Source: Alteromonas sp. KUL106
Lineage (GTDB): Bacteria > Pseudomonadota > Gammaproteobacteria > Enterobacterales > Alteromonadaceae
NCBI RefSeq assembly: GCF_009811415.1
Contig: NZ_BLIG01000039.1
Location: 1 to 64,000 of the forward strand
Direction of reading: 5' to 3'
DNA length: 64,000 nucleotides
The translations under genes and the position numbers were made by a program. Under the pieces are notes generated by a model, which saw nothing but the letters and a program-made list of their open reading frames with translations, was not told where the DNA came from and searched no databases. The first letter of the stretch is position 1. Every line of letters begins with the position of its first letter. Positions 8,835 to 16,957 of the stretch are shown in pieces.

Positions 8835-10418
8835 ATGCGTATAGGCATTGATGTTGGCGGCACACATACTGATGCCGTACTGCTAGACAATGAGACAATT
8901 TTAGCGACCAATAAATCATTAACCACTTCAGACGTCGCTTGCGGAATTATAGAAAGCCTTAATGCACTTCTTAACAAGGCGTCGATATCTGCAAGTGATA
9001 TTAATGCGGTAATGATTGGTACAACGCAGTTTACTAACGCCATCATAGAACGGCGTCAGTTATCTAATATTGCAGTTATTCGCTTAGCCCTTCCTAGCGG
9101 AAAAGGCTGCCCTCCTATGATTGATTGGCCAGATGATTTAGTTAACGCTATAAACCCCAATATTTACGAATGTCATGGCGGCTACTTGTATGATGGCAGC
9201 CCCGTAGCTGATATCAATATTCAAGAAATAGAAGCCGTTATTGCTGATATTAAACGAAAAGATATTAAGTCGGTTGCGATTGCTTCGGCATTTTCGACCA
9301 TGAATGCTGAACCAGAATTGCTGGTAGCTAAACTTATACATACAGCACTTCCCGACTGTGAAATCACATTGTCTCACCAAATTGGTAGTATTGGCCTGCT
9401 TGAACGAGAAAATGCCGCCATCTTAAATGCAACGCTGCGACCATTTGCTCGAACAGTGGTTAATGCATTTGAACGTGCATTAACGCTACACGCCTTTAGT
9501 TGCCCGTTTTTCATAAGCCAAAACGACGGAACACTCATGAATGCGGATTTCGTGCGAGCGTATCCGGCCCTTACCTTTGCATCTGGGCCCACAAACTCAC
9601 TTAGAGGCGCCTATAAACTTACCGGCCAAGAAAACGCCATCGTTGTCGATATTGGCGGCACCACATCAGATATTGGTGTTTTACAAAACGGTTTTCCGAG
9701 GGAATCAAACCGAATAATAAAAGTGGGTGGAGTACGAACGAACTTCCGCATGCCTGATATTAATGCTGTGGGACTTGGTGGAGGAAGTGTTGTGCGCAAT
9801 GAAGGCAAGCGCATTGGGCCAGATTCTTGTGGGCATAATTTGGTAAACGAGGCATTGATATTTAACGGCAACACCTTAACGACTACCGATATTATTGTTG
9901 CCAGTGGTAGTGCAGACATTGGTGATAGTGAAAAAGTAAAGCATGTCAGCACTGACGTTATCCAAAGCGCCATGAAAACCATGCGCGAAACCCTTAACCA
10001 CCACATTGAAATGATGAAACCCGACGACATGCCAGTACCAGTAATTTTAGTGGGAGGAGGCGCCGTGTTAATTCAAGGCGATTTACCCGCTGCCAGTGAA
10101 GTTATTCGCCCAGAAAACGCAGGTGTAGCCAATGCTATTGGCGCAGCTATTGCGCAAGTTGGCGGAGAAGCAGAGAGCATGTTGTCGTACCGCGCTATGT
10201 CACGCGACAAAGCAATAGAAAGCGTGACTCAGCTTGCCAAAGACAAAGCCGTTGCTGCTGGTGCCGACAAAACGACAGTACGCACCATCGACATAGAAGA
10301 AACCGAGGTACCTTATATGGAAGGCGATATGCGACGCGTACGTGTGAAAGTTGTAGGTGACATCACCACAGATAACAAAAGTACACGAAACTCTAAGCAA
10401 CACACAGGAGGCTACTAA
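8835..10418 (+). CDS. Hydantoinase/oxoprolinase A-type ATPase
   Basis: A 527-residue protein of the hydantoinase A/5-oxoprolinase family. It has an actin-like ATPase fold: phosphate-binding MRIGIDVGGTHTDAVLLD at the N-terminus and a second nucleotide motif VVDIGGTTSDIGVL at about residue 270. Family members open a cyclic amide ring using ATP. The protein is shorter than typical HyuA (about 700 residues) and no HyuB gene is present; a DUF917 gene occupies the partner position. Several DUF917 loci have this same short-HyuA plus DUF917 layout. RBS AAGAGG precedes the ATG. The stop at 10418 is one base before the next ATG, so the two are translationally linked. Confidence 0.85.
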   Translation: MRIGIDVGGTHTDAVLLDNETILATNKSLTTSDVACGIIESLNALLNKASISASDINAVMIGTTQFTNAIIERRQLSNIAVIRLALPSGKGCPPMIDWPDDLVNAINPNIYECHGGYLYDGSPVADINIQEIEAVIADIKRKDIKSVAIASAFSTMNAEPELLVAKLIHTALPDCEITLSHQIGSIGLLERENAAILNATLRPFARTVVNAFERALTLHAFSCPFFISQNDGTLMNADFVRAYPALTFASGPTNSLRGAYKLTGQENAIVVDIGGTTSDIGVLQNGFPRESNRIIKVGGVRTNFRMPDINAVGLGGGSVVRNEGKRIGPDSCGHNLVNEALIFNGNTLTTTDIIVASGSADIGDSEKVKHVSTDVIQSAMKTMRETLNHHIEMMKPDDMPVPVILVGGGAVLIQGDLPAASEVIRPENAGVANAIGAAIAQVGGEAESMLSYRAMSRDKAIESVTQLAKDKAVAAGADKTTVRTIDIEETEVPYMEGDMRRVRVKVVGDITTDNKSTRNSKQHTGGY

Positions 10419-10419
10419 T

Positions 10420-11514
10420 ATGCAGCGCAATTCATATGTAACGGTAGACGATTTAGAGGCGCTAAGCATGGGGTCGGTATTTCTGGCAACCGGTGGTGGT
10501 GGCGACCCCTACCTTCCAATGCTGTTGGCTAAACAGGCACTGTTGGAATACGGCCCAGTAACCCTTGTAGCGCCCGATGAGTTAAGCAACGAAGACTACG
10601 TAGTTGCTCTTGGTGCGGTGGGTGCGCCTACGGTGAGTTTAGAGCTTCTGCCCTCTATTGATGAAGCTGGCGATACGCTTCAAGCCTTTGAAAACCACAC
10701 GGGCAAAAAAGTAGACGCCATTGCATCGTTTGAAATTGGGGGGGGCAATTCGCTATTACCACTTGTTGCGGCTGCCGGTGCTGGCATACCTATGATAGAT
10801 GGCGATGGTATGGGCCGCGCCCTACCCGAAGCACAAATGATGACTTACGCTATTGCTGGTGCAAAGCCGACACCTGCGGTGGCACGTGACTATGCTGGAA
10901 ACACGGCTGCGTTTTCAACTTCAGATACACTTACTTATGAGCGCCACATAAGAAGTTTTGCGATGGCGGCTGGCGGCATGATAACGACAGCGGAACACCC
11001 AATGTCGGGAGGCTTCATTAAAACCGCTATTATCCCACACACGGTGTCGTTCGCTATTAAATTAGGCAAGGTGCTTATGCAGTATCGCGGTCATGTTCAG
11101 CAAATAATGCCACATTTAAAAGCATGTTTTAAAGATTCAGTTTATGGGCAGTGTGAACTACTATTTGAAGGTAAAATAATCGATAAAAGCGTGGCTATTG
11201 TGGGAGGTTATGACGTAGGTGAGCTTACAGTAGCAGGCTTTAATGGCGAACCGCCAGTGACCATAAACATTAAAAATGAATACCTGATTGCCAAGCAAAA
11301 CGACAAGGTGTTAGCAAGTGTTCCAGACTTGATTGTACTTGTAGATATTGAGACCAGCGAACCTATTAATGCAGAGCGTCTTAAGTATGGCCAGCGGGTA
11401 GCGATTATTGCAGTGGAATGCCCGAAGTTTTATAAATCAGAACGCGCCCTAGCGGTAGTATCTCCCAGAGCGTTTGGTTTCGATTTTGACTACGTTGCGC
11501 TGTCAGCGAACTAA
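10420..11514 (+). CDS. DUF917 / S-methyl thiohydantoin desulfurase-like protein
   Basis: A 364-residue DUF917 protein. The N-terminal domain begins with VDDLEALSMGSVFLATGGGG, a glycine-rich signature of the family, and DGDGMGRALPEAQM follows near residue 127-140. Family members are proposed metal-dependent enzymes acting on (thio)hydantoins. The start is the ATG at 10420, preceded by ACAGGAG at 10404-10410; an upstream in-frame ATG at 10357 lies inside the previous gene and has no RBS. It is the last gene of the permease-hydantoinase-DUF917 unit and is followed by a strong terminator at 11535. Inference: the three genes take up and open or desulfurise a cyclic amide; the exact substrate is not visible. 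Confidence 0.82.
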   Translation: MQRNSYVTVDDLEALSMGSVFLATGGGGDPYLPMLLAKQALLEYGPVTLVAPDELSNEDYVVALGAVGAPTVSLELLPSIDEAGDTLQAFENHTGKKVDAIASFEIGGGNSLLPLVAAAGAGIPMIDGDGMGRALPEAQMMTYAIAGAKPTPAVARDYAGNTAAFSTSDTLTYERHIRSFAMAAGGMITTAEHPMSGGFIKTAIIPHTVSFAIKLGKVLMQYRGHVQQIMPHLKACFKDSVYGQCELLFEGKIIDKSVAIVGGYDVGELTVAGFNGEPPVTINIKNEYLIAKQNDKVLASVPDLIVLVDIETSEPINAERLKYGQRVAIIAVECPKFYKSERALAVVSPRAFGFDFDYVALSAN

Positions 11515-11534
11515 ACGTTTCAAATATTAATACA

Positions 11535-11580
11535 AAAAGCCCCGACAGATGGGATGTCCAACTGTTGGGGCTTTTCCTTT
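11535..11580 (+). terminator. Rho-independent terminator
   Basis: Arms AAAAGCCCCGACAG (11535-11548) and CTGTTGGGGCTTTT (11562-11575) form a 14-bp stem with a G-T wobble, followed by CCTTT. The A-rich 5' arm makes it functional on both strands for the convergent TonB-receptor gene. Confidence 0.88.
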
Positions 11581-11620
11581 ACAGCAAATTCTTGCTGCTA
11601 TCCGTATTGCAATGGCTTAA

Positions 11621-14182
11621 TTAAAAGCGATAAGACACTTTTCCGTAAACAAAACGCCCAGTAAAACCGTAAGGCGAGAAGCCTGAATACGGGAACAAGC
11701 GCGAGAACGTGGTTACATCATCAACCAGTTCGCGGGTTGTTTCAGGATACACATCAAAGAGGTTGTTGGCACCCACAGACACGGTCAATCCTTCTGTTAG
11801 CGCAATGCGAACGTCTAAGTCTGTGATCCACTCAGATGGAATAATTTCGTTTCGTGCCTCAACCGATGATGGGTCTTCCACTTCTCCGTAACGGGTGGTA
11901 CGCAGCGTTGTTGTGTAACGGTCGTAATTCCACGTAACACCTAAGTTCACTTTGCTGTCAGGTGAAGCGGTTTCAAAACGACGAAGTTCCACATCGCTGA
12001 ACAAGTTATCTTGATCAAAGCCAGCGTTTTGCAGAACATCTGGCGCATCAATGATATTCGTCACTTCATTATCATTAAAGTTAGCCCCTGCGTTAAAGTT
12101 AAACGCACCGTAATCCGCGGTATTTAGCGTATAGGTAGAGACAATATCCACACCCTGTGTGCGTGAATCGATAGCATTTAAGAAGAAACGCGCTTGGTTA
12201 GCGCCAGTTCCCTCAAGTAATGCCTCTATTGCATCGCCCGATAGGTTGTTAGACAACACAATACGATCATCAATATCAATACGATAGAAATCTACGGTTA
12301 AGTTGAAGTCGGCGGTCGGCGAGTAAGTAAAACCTGCGCTGTAGTTATTCGACTCTTCCGCATCTAAACCTGGACTACCTAATACTTGTGCTACATCACT
12401 TGATGGCGCAAACGTGCCTGTTTCGGTAGGCTCGCCATCAACGAATACCGTCGCAATAGAGGTAAAGAACTGCTGCTGTAGTGATGGTGCTCTGAAACCG
12501 GTTGACACTGACGCGCGAAGGGCAAATGCATCGCTGAGGGTTACTCGGTGCGACATCTTCCAGTTAAATGTACTGCCAAAATCAGAATAATCTTCAAAGC
12601 GTCCTGCTACAGCCACGTTCCAGTTTTCTAAAACATCGGCTTCTAAATCAACGTAAAAGCTGTAGTTGTGGCGGCTATTGTCACCTGCTGACTCTGGGGT
12701 AAAGCCAGGGAATACTTGCGAACCCGCTGCGCCAAATGGGCCGTCCACAGGGTCTGTAACAGCGCCGCCAGGCCCAAAGGTACCTTGAATGTAAGAGTTT
12801 TCTTCACCCGCAGTTATTTCGTAGCTTTCGTGACGGTATTCGGCCCCCATTGCAAAGTTCATTTCACTATAGAACAAACCCGTATCAACCAATCGTGACG
12901 CGTCTGCATTCACAATCGTCGTGTTGTATTCAAGCGTACCTGCGTCAAACTCAGTTTGGCTTGTTGGGCCAAGTGACGTATTTAATGTGTTTACTACGCC
13001 GTATTCTAGCTCGTTACCACCGTGAGTCAGTGACAGGTCATAATTCCAGACATCCCCATAACCTTTAATGCCAGCGATAAGCGACATATCGGTAATATCG
13101 GTTTGGATAGAAGGCAAGAAACCATCTGGATAAATCTCAACAATGTTACGCGAGTCCTGCGCACGACGATAAAAACCACTGCCAAGAGAGTCTCGAGTGC
13201 TATAGCCGGCTGTAGTGTAAAACTCAACGCTGTCAGTTAGCGCTTTACCCGCGTTAATAAACAGCGCGTAGTCCTCTACTTCACCGTTGCCGTAAACGTG
13301 GTTATAGCGATTAACCGTAAGTTCACGCGGGTCTATGTTGCCCTCAGCATCCCGCGCATAGTTTTCGCGCTGATCGTAGTCTGCGCGATTTGCTTGGCCG
13401 CGGTCGCGATATTCACCAGACACGTTTACAAAGCCGTCGTCGCCCCACTCAAAGCCCACATTGCCTCGAAGGGTGATAGTTTGACCGTCGGTTACTTCAC
13501 GGTCACCGCCCTCATCAAATGCTAAATTTCCGTCGGCACCAACACTTACGCCCTCAAGATTTGGTACACCGTTCATTGAGGTAACGTTAGCACCGTAAGT
13601 CGCTGATACTTCGCCGCCTTCAACCGCATCTTTTAAGACAATATTGATTACGCCGGCAATAGCATCTGAACCGTATTGCGCCGCCGCACCGTCTCGCAAT
13701 ACTTCAATGCGTTTAATCGCATTGGCTGGAATTGCATTTAAATCTACCGCCGAAGAACCACGACCCACCGAGCCGTTCAGGTTAAGAAGCGCTGAGGTAT
13801 GACGACGCTTACCGTTTACCAATACCAAGGTGTGGTCAGGTGCTAAACCTCTTAGCTGGGCTGGACGCACGTGGTCGGTACCGTCGGTAATAGAAGGCTG
13901 AGGAAAGTTAAAGCTTGGCAGTAACTGATTTAAAATCATATTGGTTTCAGTTAGGCCCGTGGCTTCTATCGAGGATGCATCAATGATATCGATTGGCACT
14001 GGAGAGTCATTAACAGTGCGGCCAACACGACGAGAACCTACAATTTGAATTTGCTCAACATCTTGCTCATCAACAGAAGCTTGCTCTTGTGCAAGAACCG
14101 ACGTAGAAAAAGGCATTCCCGCTATCGCAGAAGCAATAAGGGAAAGCTTAAAAGCAGAAGCGTTAAATTTTGCCTGTTGCAT
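11621..14182 (-). CDS. TonB-dependent outer-membrane receptor
   Basis: An 853-residue TonB-dependent receptor. It has an export signal (cleavage after VLAQ about residue 31), an acidic linker with the TonB-box-like EQIQIVGSRR at about 43-52, a plug domain (INLVLK-type strand seen as GVINIVLKDAV), and a long C-terminal beta-barrel ending in the aromatic strand FVYGKVSYRF required for assembly. Conserved receptor blocks RGLAPDHTLVLVNGKRR and IEVLRDGAAAQYGSDAIAG are visible. This subgroup is common in Alteromonas-type marine bacteria for uptake of organic oligomers rather than iron, but the ligand cannot be told. No transporter or glycan enzyme gene is adjacent. The gene is monocistronic. Confidence 0.93.
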   Translation of the reverse strand: MQQAKFNASAFKLSLIASAIAGMPFSTSVLAQEQASVDEQDVEQIQIVGSRRVGRTVNDSPVPIDIIDASSIEATGLTETNMILNQLLPSFNFPQPSITDGTDHVRPAQLRGLAPDHTLVLVNGKRRHTSALLNLNGSVGRGSSAVDLNAIPANAIKRIEVLRDGAAAQYGSDAIAGVINIVLKDAVEGGEVSATYGANVTSMNGVPNLEGVSVGADGNLAFDEGGDREVTDGQTITLRGNVGFEWGDDGFVNVSGEYRDRGQANRADYDQRENYARDAEGNIDPRELTVNRYNHVYGNGEVEDYALFINAGKALTDSVEFYTTAGYSTRDSLGSGFYRRAQDSRNIVEIYPDGFLPSIQTDITDMSLIAGIKGYGDVWNYDLSLTHGGNELEYGVVNTLNTSLGPTSQTEFDAGTLEYNTTIVNADASRLVDTGLFYSEMNFAMGAEYRHESYEITAGEENSYIQGTFGPGGAVTDPVDGPFGAAGSQVFPGFTPESAGDNSRHNYSFYVDLEADVLENWNVAVAGRFEDYSDFGSTFNWKMSHRVTLSDAFALRASVSTGFRAPSLQQQFFTSIATVFVDGEPTETGTFAPSSDVAQVLGSPGLDAEESNNYSAGFTYSPTADFNLTVDFYRIDIDDRIVLSNNLSGDAIEALLEGTGANQARFFLNAIDSRTQGVDIVSTYTLNTADYGAFNFNAGANFNDNEVTNIIDAPDVLQNAGFDQDNLFSDVELRRFETASPDSKVNLGVTWNYDRYTTTLRTTRYGEVEDPSSVEARNEIIPSEWITDLDVRIALTEGLTVSVGANNLFDVYPETTRELVDDVTTFSRLFPYSGFSPYGFTGRFVYGKVSYRF

Positions 14183-14592
14183 TGTGTTGTTCCTGAATTC
14201 TTTTAAAAATTTTGCTTATTGAAGTGAGTCACTTTGCACTTGAAATCGTTGATTAACGCTCAGTGCAACATGTTAATTCTGTTGTTGGGGTACTGCTAAA
14301 CGCCAGATTGTCTGATCAGACTTATTGTTATTAGAAATGAAAAGCATTGCGTGCTTTCGGGCTGAGTAAATCACAAATAGATTCGCTCGCACAATACTAA
14401 AGTCGTAATTATGCCTTAATATCGACGACGGGTAGATTTTTAAAGATGAAGTGACGGAATTATCTATTGCAGTGAAATTAAGCGTTTTAATAAGGACAAG
14501 CGCGCCTTGCGCACATTCACGAAAACACAATCCACAACGTACAAAAAGCGCTCTATCAAGAACGCGTTTGATACCTTTTTACAGTGAGGAAG
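14183..14592. other. Intergenic region upstream of the TonB-receptor gene
   Basis: About 410 bases that should contain the receptor promoter and its long leader. I see no structured RNA or repeat. One open frame on the minus strand (14273-14530) has no RBS and no recognisable composition, so I do not call it. Confidence 0.5.
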
Positions 14593-14700
14593 TTAGACTT
14601 TTTTAAGCTTCTTCTTCAGTTTTTTCAGCTTCCCCTCTTGCTTAGCAATTTTAGCTTTTGTTGCTTTGATTTCTTTTTTTAGCTCTTTTTTCTTCGCCAT
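14593..14700 (-). CDS. Lysine-rich 35-residue small protein
   Basis: A 35-residue protein that starts MAKKKELKKEIKATK and is about 45 percent lysine, with heptad-like spacing of I/L residues that suggests a single amphipathic or coiled-coil helix. AAGGA precedes the ATG with 8-base spacing. It lies 62 bases downstream of the RHH gene on the same strand. Such polybasic helices can bind nucleic acid or membranes, but no homologue is recognised. It may be a conserved Alteromonas small protein; function unknown. Confidence 0.6.
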   Translation of the reverse strand: MAKKKELKKEIKATKAKIAKQEGKLKKLKKKLKKV

Positions 14701-14762
14701 GATTTCAATCCTTAGCATTAGTAGCAATGTTTATTTTACGAACGTTACGTTTAGTAAAGCGT

Positions 14763-14933
14763 TTATTGTTCGCTGTGTTTTGCGATGTATTCTCGAATGA
14801 AGCGTCTTACTTCGCGAGCAGCAGACGTATCTAATGCTTCGCACAGTTCAATAAATTGCGCCCGTTCTTCGTCGTTAATACGAATAATCATCTGACTATT
14901 CTTTTTTTTCTTCTTATTGTTTTTCTCAGACAT
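14763..14933 (-). CDS. Small ribbon-helix-helix-like protein
   Basis: A 56-residue protein with a polylysine N-terminus (MSEKNNKKKKKNSQ) followed by QMIIRINDEERAQFIELCEA and a second helix (REVRRFIREYIAKH). This order of strand, helix and helix matches the ribbon-helix-helix DNA-binding fold of CopG/Arc/MetJ repressors. The ATG at 14933 is preferred over a TTG at 14948, because GAGAG sits upstream of it. A perfect 14-bp palindrome lies 120 bases upstream (15053), a possible operator. No toxin gene is adjacent, so an antitoxin role is not supported. Confidence 0.65.
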   Translation of the reverse strand: MSEKNNKKKKKNSQMIIRINDEERAQFIELCEALDTSAAREVRRFIREYIAKHSEQ

Positions 14934-15052
14934 TTTAACTCTCAACAAGGTCAGGCTACTTCATTCGATTTGAAAATGTATATCTTATGTATATACATTA
15001 CAAGGAATATTGAACCTTTCGCTTTGTTTTTTCATAGAAACATCACAGCGTT

Positions 15053-15066
15053 GTCACAATTGTGAC
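15053..15066. promoter_or_regulatory. Perfect palindrome GTCACAATTGTGAC
   Basis: A perfect 14-bp inverted repeat between the divergent RHH gene and a small plus-strand gene. The half-sites are TCACA then TGTGA, the reverse of a CRP site, so CRP is not implied. Inference: an operator for the RHH protein or another dimeric regulator. Confidence 0.35.
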
Positions 15067-15137
15067 TTCAGGTTAAGCCATATTTTATTTTAAAAGTGCC
15101 AATATCGAATTTAGTCAACCTAGAAGTGAAGTAGACC

Positions 15138-15320
15138 ATGACACAAGCACAATCTATGACTCATCTTTCTTGTTTCATCGAAGCGGTGGCTATCGCCAAG
15201 AACAATAAATGTAGCAGCCGCGAAGATTTGAAAGCGCTGCTGCAGCAGAAAGGTTATGAAGAATTGGTTGCAATTGAAACCGTAGCAGAATTAAGCCCCC
15301 AACTGCCTTTGGCTTCATGA
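15138..15320 (+). CDS. Small hypothetical protein, 60 residues
   Basis: A 60-residue frame with balanced composition (SREDLKALLQQKGYEEL in the middle, predicted helical). RBS support is weak (GAAGTGAAGTAG upstream). It lies divergent from the RHH gene. No homology is recognised and it could be spurious, although its length fits many conserved short cytosolic proteins in Alteromonadales. Confidence 0.4.
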   Translation: MTQAQSMTHLSCFIEAVAIAKNNKCSSREDLKALLQQKGYEELVAIETVAELSPQLPLAS

Positions 15321-15431
15321 GGGTTAAACGTTAAGCTTTTGAAAACGCTCGCGGTTCTTTTGAAAAGCTGCGTTGATTAGCGCACAGTTATCTAGATTCA
15401 AAATATTGGTAAACCGGCACGCTAGCTTAAA

Positions 15432-15458
15432 ATGAAAAACGGAAGCTATGCTTCCGTT
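15432..15458 (-). terminator. Terminator after the AhpD-like gene
   Basis: Arms ACGGAAGC (15439-15446) and GCTTCCGT (15450-15457) with a 3-base loop. Read on the minus strand the hairpin is followed by TTTTCATTTTAAG, serving the AhpD-like gene that ends at 15479. Its mirror image on the plus strand lacks a good T-run. Confidence 0.75.
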
Positions 15459-15478
15459 CCTATAGAGTCGAACTCACA

Positions 15479-16030
15479 TTACTTGGGTGACCATTCAAAT
15501 TGTTTGAAAGGCTCATCTACCGGTGTTTCGGCTAAGTGATTGGTATAGTTACTCATTACTTTTTGCGCCAGAATAAGAATAATTTCAAGAAGTTGCTGAT
15601 GTTTATAGCCAGCAGCATAAAACGCATCTAACTGCGCATTGTCAACATTGCCTCGGCCGCGAGTAAGGGCAAGCACAGTCTCTTTAAGGGTATTCAGCTT
15701 GCTATCAGACAAAGTTTCATCGTTACGTAACGCTTCAATTAAGTCATCGCGCACTTTCATGCTTTTCGCAATGCCGGTATGCGCCGGTACACAGTAATGA
15801 CAGGCATGCTCAACATTTACGGCCTGCCATACTACCGTTAGCTCTTCTGCATTAAACGATGTGTCTTGCGCTAGCTTGTGAAGTACTTGGTAACCTTCAA
15901 GTAACGTTGGTGCCTCTGCCATAACCGCGTGTAAGTTTGGCAACATACCAAATGCACTTACAGAATTATCAATGAGTGGCTTTGCTGCTTCTGGTGCAGT
16001 TTCTTTCGTATGTAAAGTAAAATCGCTCAT
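15479..16030 (-). CDS. Carboxymuconolactone decarboxylase/AhpD-like protein
   Basis: A 183-residue AhpD-like protein of the carboxymuconolactone-decarboxylase superfamily. The redox motif is ACHYC (Cys77 and Cys80) with His84 in CVPAH, the arrangement used for peroxidase and alkylhydroperoxidase activity. The family handles peroxides or small carbonyl compounds. The divergent TetR regulator starting at 16180 and two operators at 16115-16153 lie in the promoter region, so this gene is probably repressed by that regulator. Confidence 0.88.
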   Translation of the reverse strand: MSDFTLHTKETAPEAAKPLIDNSVSAFGMLPNLHAVMAEAPTLLEGYQVLHKLAQDTSFNAEELTVVWQAVNVEHACHYCVPAHTGIAKSMKVRDDLIEALRNDETLSDSKLNTLKETVLALTRGRGNVDNAQLDAFYAAGYKHQQLLEIILILAQKVMSNYTNHLAETPVDEPFKQFEWSPK

Positions 16031-16114
16031 GTCACTCTCCTATTGATGTGAACAAAAACCTGAGTAGCGCTATGCGCTTCTCACAACTCGTTATGACAGC
16101 AATAATAGGTTTAC

Positions 16115-16153
16115 TTGAACGATCGTTCAAGCGACAATTGAACACCTGTTCAA
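16115..16153. promoter_or_regulatory. Tandem TetR-type operators in the divergent promoter
   Basis: Two sites of the form TTGAAC-N4-GTTCAA: a perfect palindrome CTTGAACGATCGTTCAAG at 16114-16131 and TTGAAC-ACCT-GTTCAA at 16138-16153, centre to centre 23 bases. They lie between the AhpD-like gene (start 16030) and the TetR gene (start 16180). Inference: autorepression and control of the AhpD-like gene. Confidence 0.75.
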
Positions 16154-16179
16154 AATATTCACGTATAAGGTATGCAGCA

Positions 16180-16770
16180 ATGAAATATGACCACGATGAC
16201 GTTATTGAAAAAGCCACTGAGCTTTTTTGGCAACGAGGCTTTCAGGCAGCAGGTATGCGCGATATTCAACAGGCATTGGATATGCGCCCGGGCAGTATCT
16301 ATGCGCGCTTCCAAAGTAAAGAAGGTTTGTTCAAGCTCGTTGTAGAAAACTATGCTCAAAACAGCGCAAAGCGCCTAAAGCAGGTGGCAGAAGCTGAGTC
16401 ACCGCTTGGCGCGCTTTATCATTTTTTTGAAACAGCGTTAACTGGCCCCGACGAGCAACGCTACATGCGCCAATGCTTACTGGTAAAGTCTATTGCTGAA
16501 TTAGATATCATCGGTGATATAGCCAAAAAAGCAGTACTTGAGAGTATGCAAACCCTAAAGACTGGTTTTAGAGATATTATTGAAGCCTGTATTGAAAACG
16601 GTGAACTGCCTGAACAGACACCAGCGAAACTGGCTGCGGAGTGGCTTCAAAATCAATTTGTGGGTTTACGCGCGTTTGCAGTAGTGCAAGACGACGATGA
16701 ACCTATCACTCAAATGATAGATAAAGTTCTGTTAGATATTAAGGGTCAATGGCCGTTAAACACACATTAG
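16180..16770 (+). CDS. TetR-family transcriptional repressor
   Basis: A 196-residue TetR repressor. Residues about 8-52 hold the TetR helix-turn-helix (VIEKATELFWQRGFQAAGMR, then MRPGSIYARFQSKEGLF); the rest is a helical ligand-binding and dimerisation domain. The start is the ATG at 16180, with AAGG at 16167-16170; a longer in-frame start at 16048 would run through the operator palindromes and is rejected. The protein resembles regulators of oxidative or electrophile stress genes. It is divergent from the AhpD-like gene; the inducer is unknown. Confidence 0.9.
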   Translation: MKYDHDDVIEKATELFWQRGFQAAGMRDIQQALDMRPGSIYARFQSKEGLFKLVVENYAQNSAKRLKQVAEAESPLGALYHFFETALTGPDEQRYMRQCLLVKSIAELDIIGDIAKKAVLESMQTLKTGFRDIIEACIENGELPEQTPAKLAAEWLQNQFVGLRAFAVVQDDDEPITQMIDKVLLDIKGQWPLNTH

Positions 16771-16780
16771 TCAGGTTAAT

Positions 16781-16957
16781 TTATGAAAACAGCAAACGCA
16801 ACAACTGCACGATAAGCAAAATTCCCATTAAGGGCCAAATCCACTTGGCCCATTTGGCTGCATCCTCATTGCTGATGCGCATTTTAGAACGTTCTATTAG
16901 CGGCACTATTAATGCTAGTGCACCGAACAACACGGCGAGTAAAATTAATACTTCCAT
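16781..16957 (-). CDS. 58-residue membrane protein translationally coupled to ubiF
   Basis: A 58-residue protein with two hydrophobic segments: MEVLILLAVLFGALALIVP at the N-terminus and WIWPLMGILLIVQLLRLLF at the C-terminus, with a charged loop (ERSKMRISNEDAAKW) between. Its ATG overlaps the ubiF stop as TAATG at 16957, so it is translated by re-initiation. It ends 10 bases from the convergent TetR gene. The arrangement suggests a membrane accessory of the ubiquinone hydroxylase or merely a co-expressed small protein; no family is recognised. Confidence 0.7.
   Translation of the reverse strand: MEVLILLAVLFGALALIVPLIERSKMRISNEDAAKWAKWIWPLMGILLIVQLLRLLFS

Noticed and set aside
14273..14530. 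85-residue minus-strand frame upstream of the TonB receptor
   Set aside because: No RBS, no recognisable composition and located where the promoter and leader of the receptor are expected.
15053..15066. CRP binding site reading of GTCACAATTGTGAC
   Set aside because: The half-sites are in the opposite order (TCACA then TGTGA) and spaced by 2 rather than 6 bases.
16048..16179. N-terminal extension of the TetR gene
   Set aside because: It would read through the operator palindromes and exceeds the family length; AAGG is spaced for the ATG at 16180.
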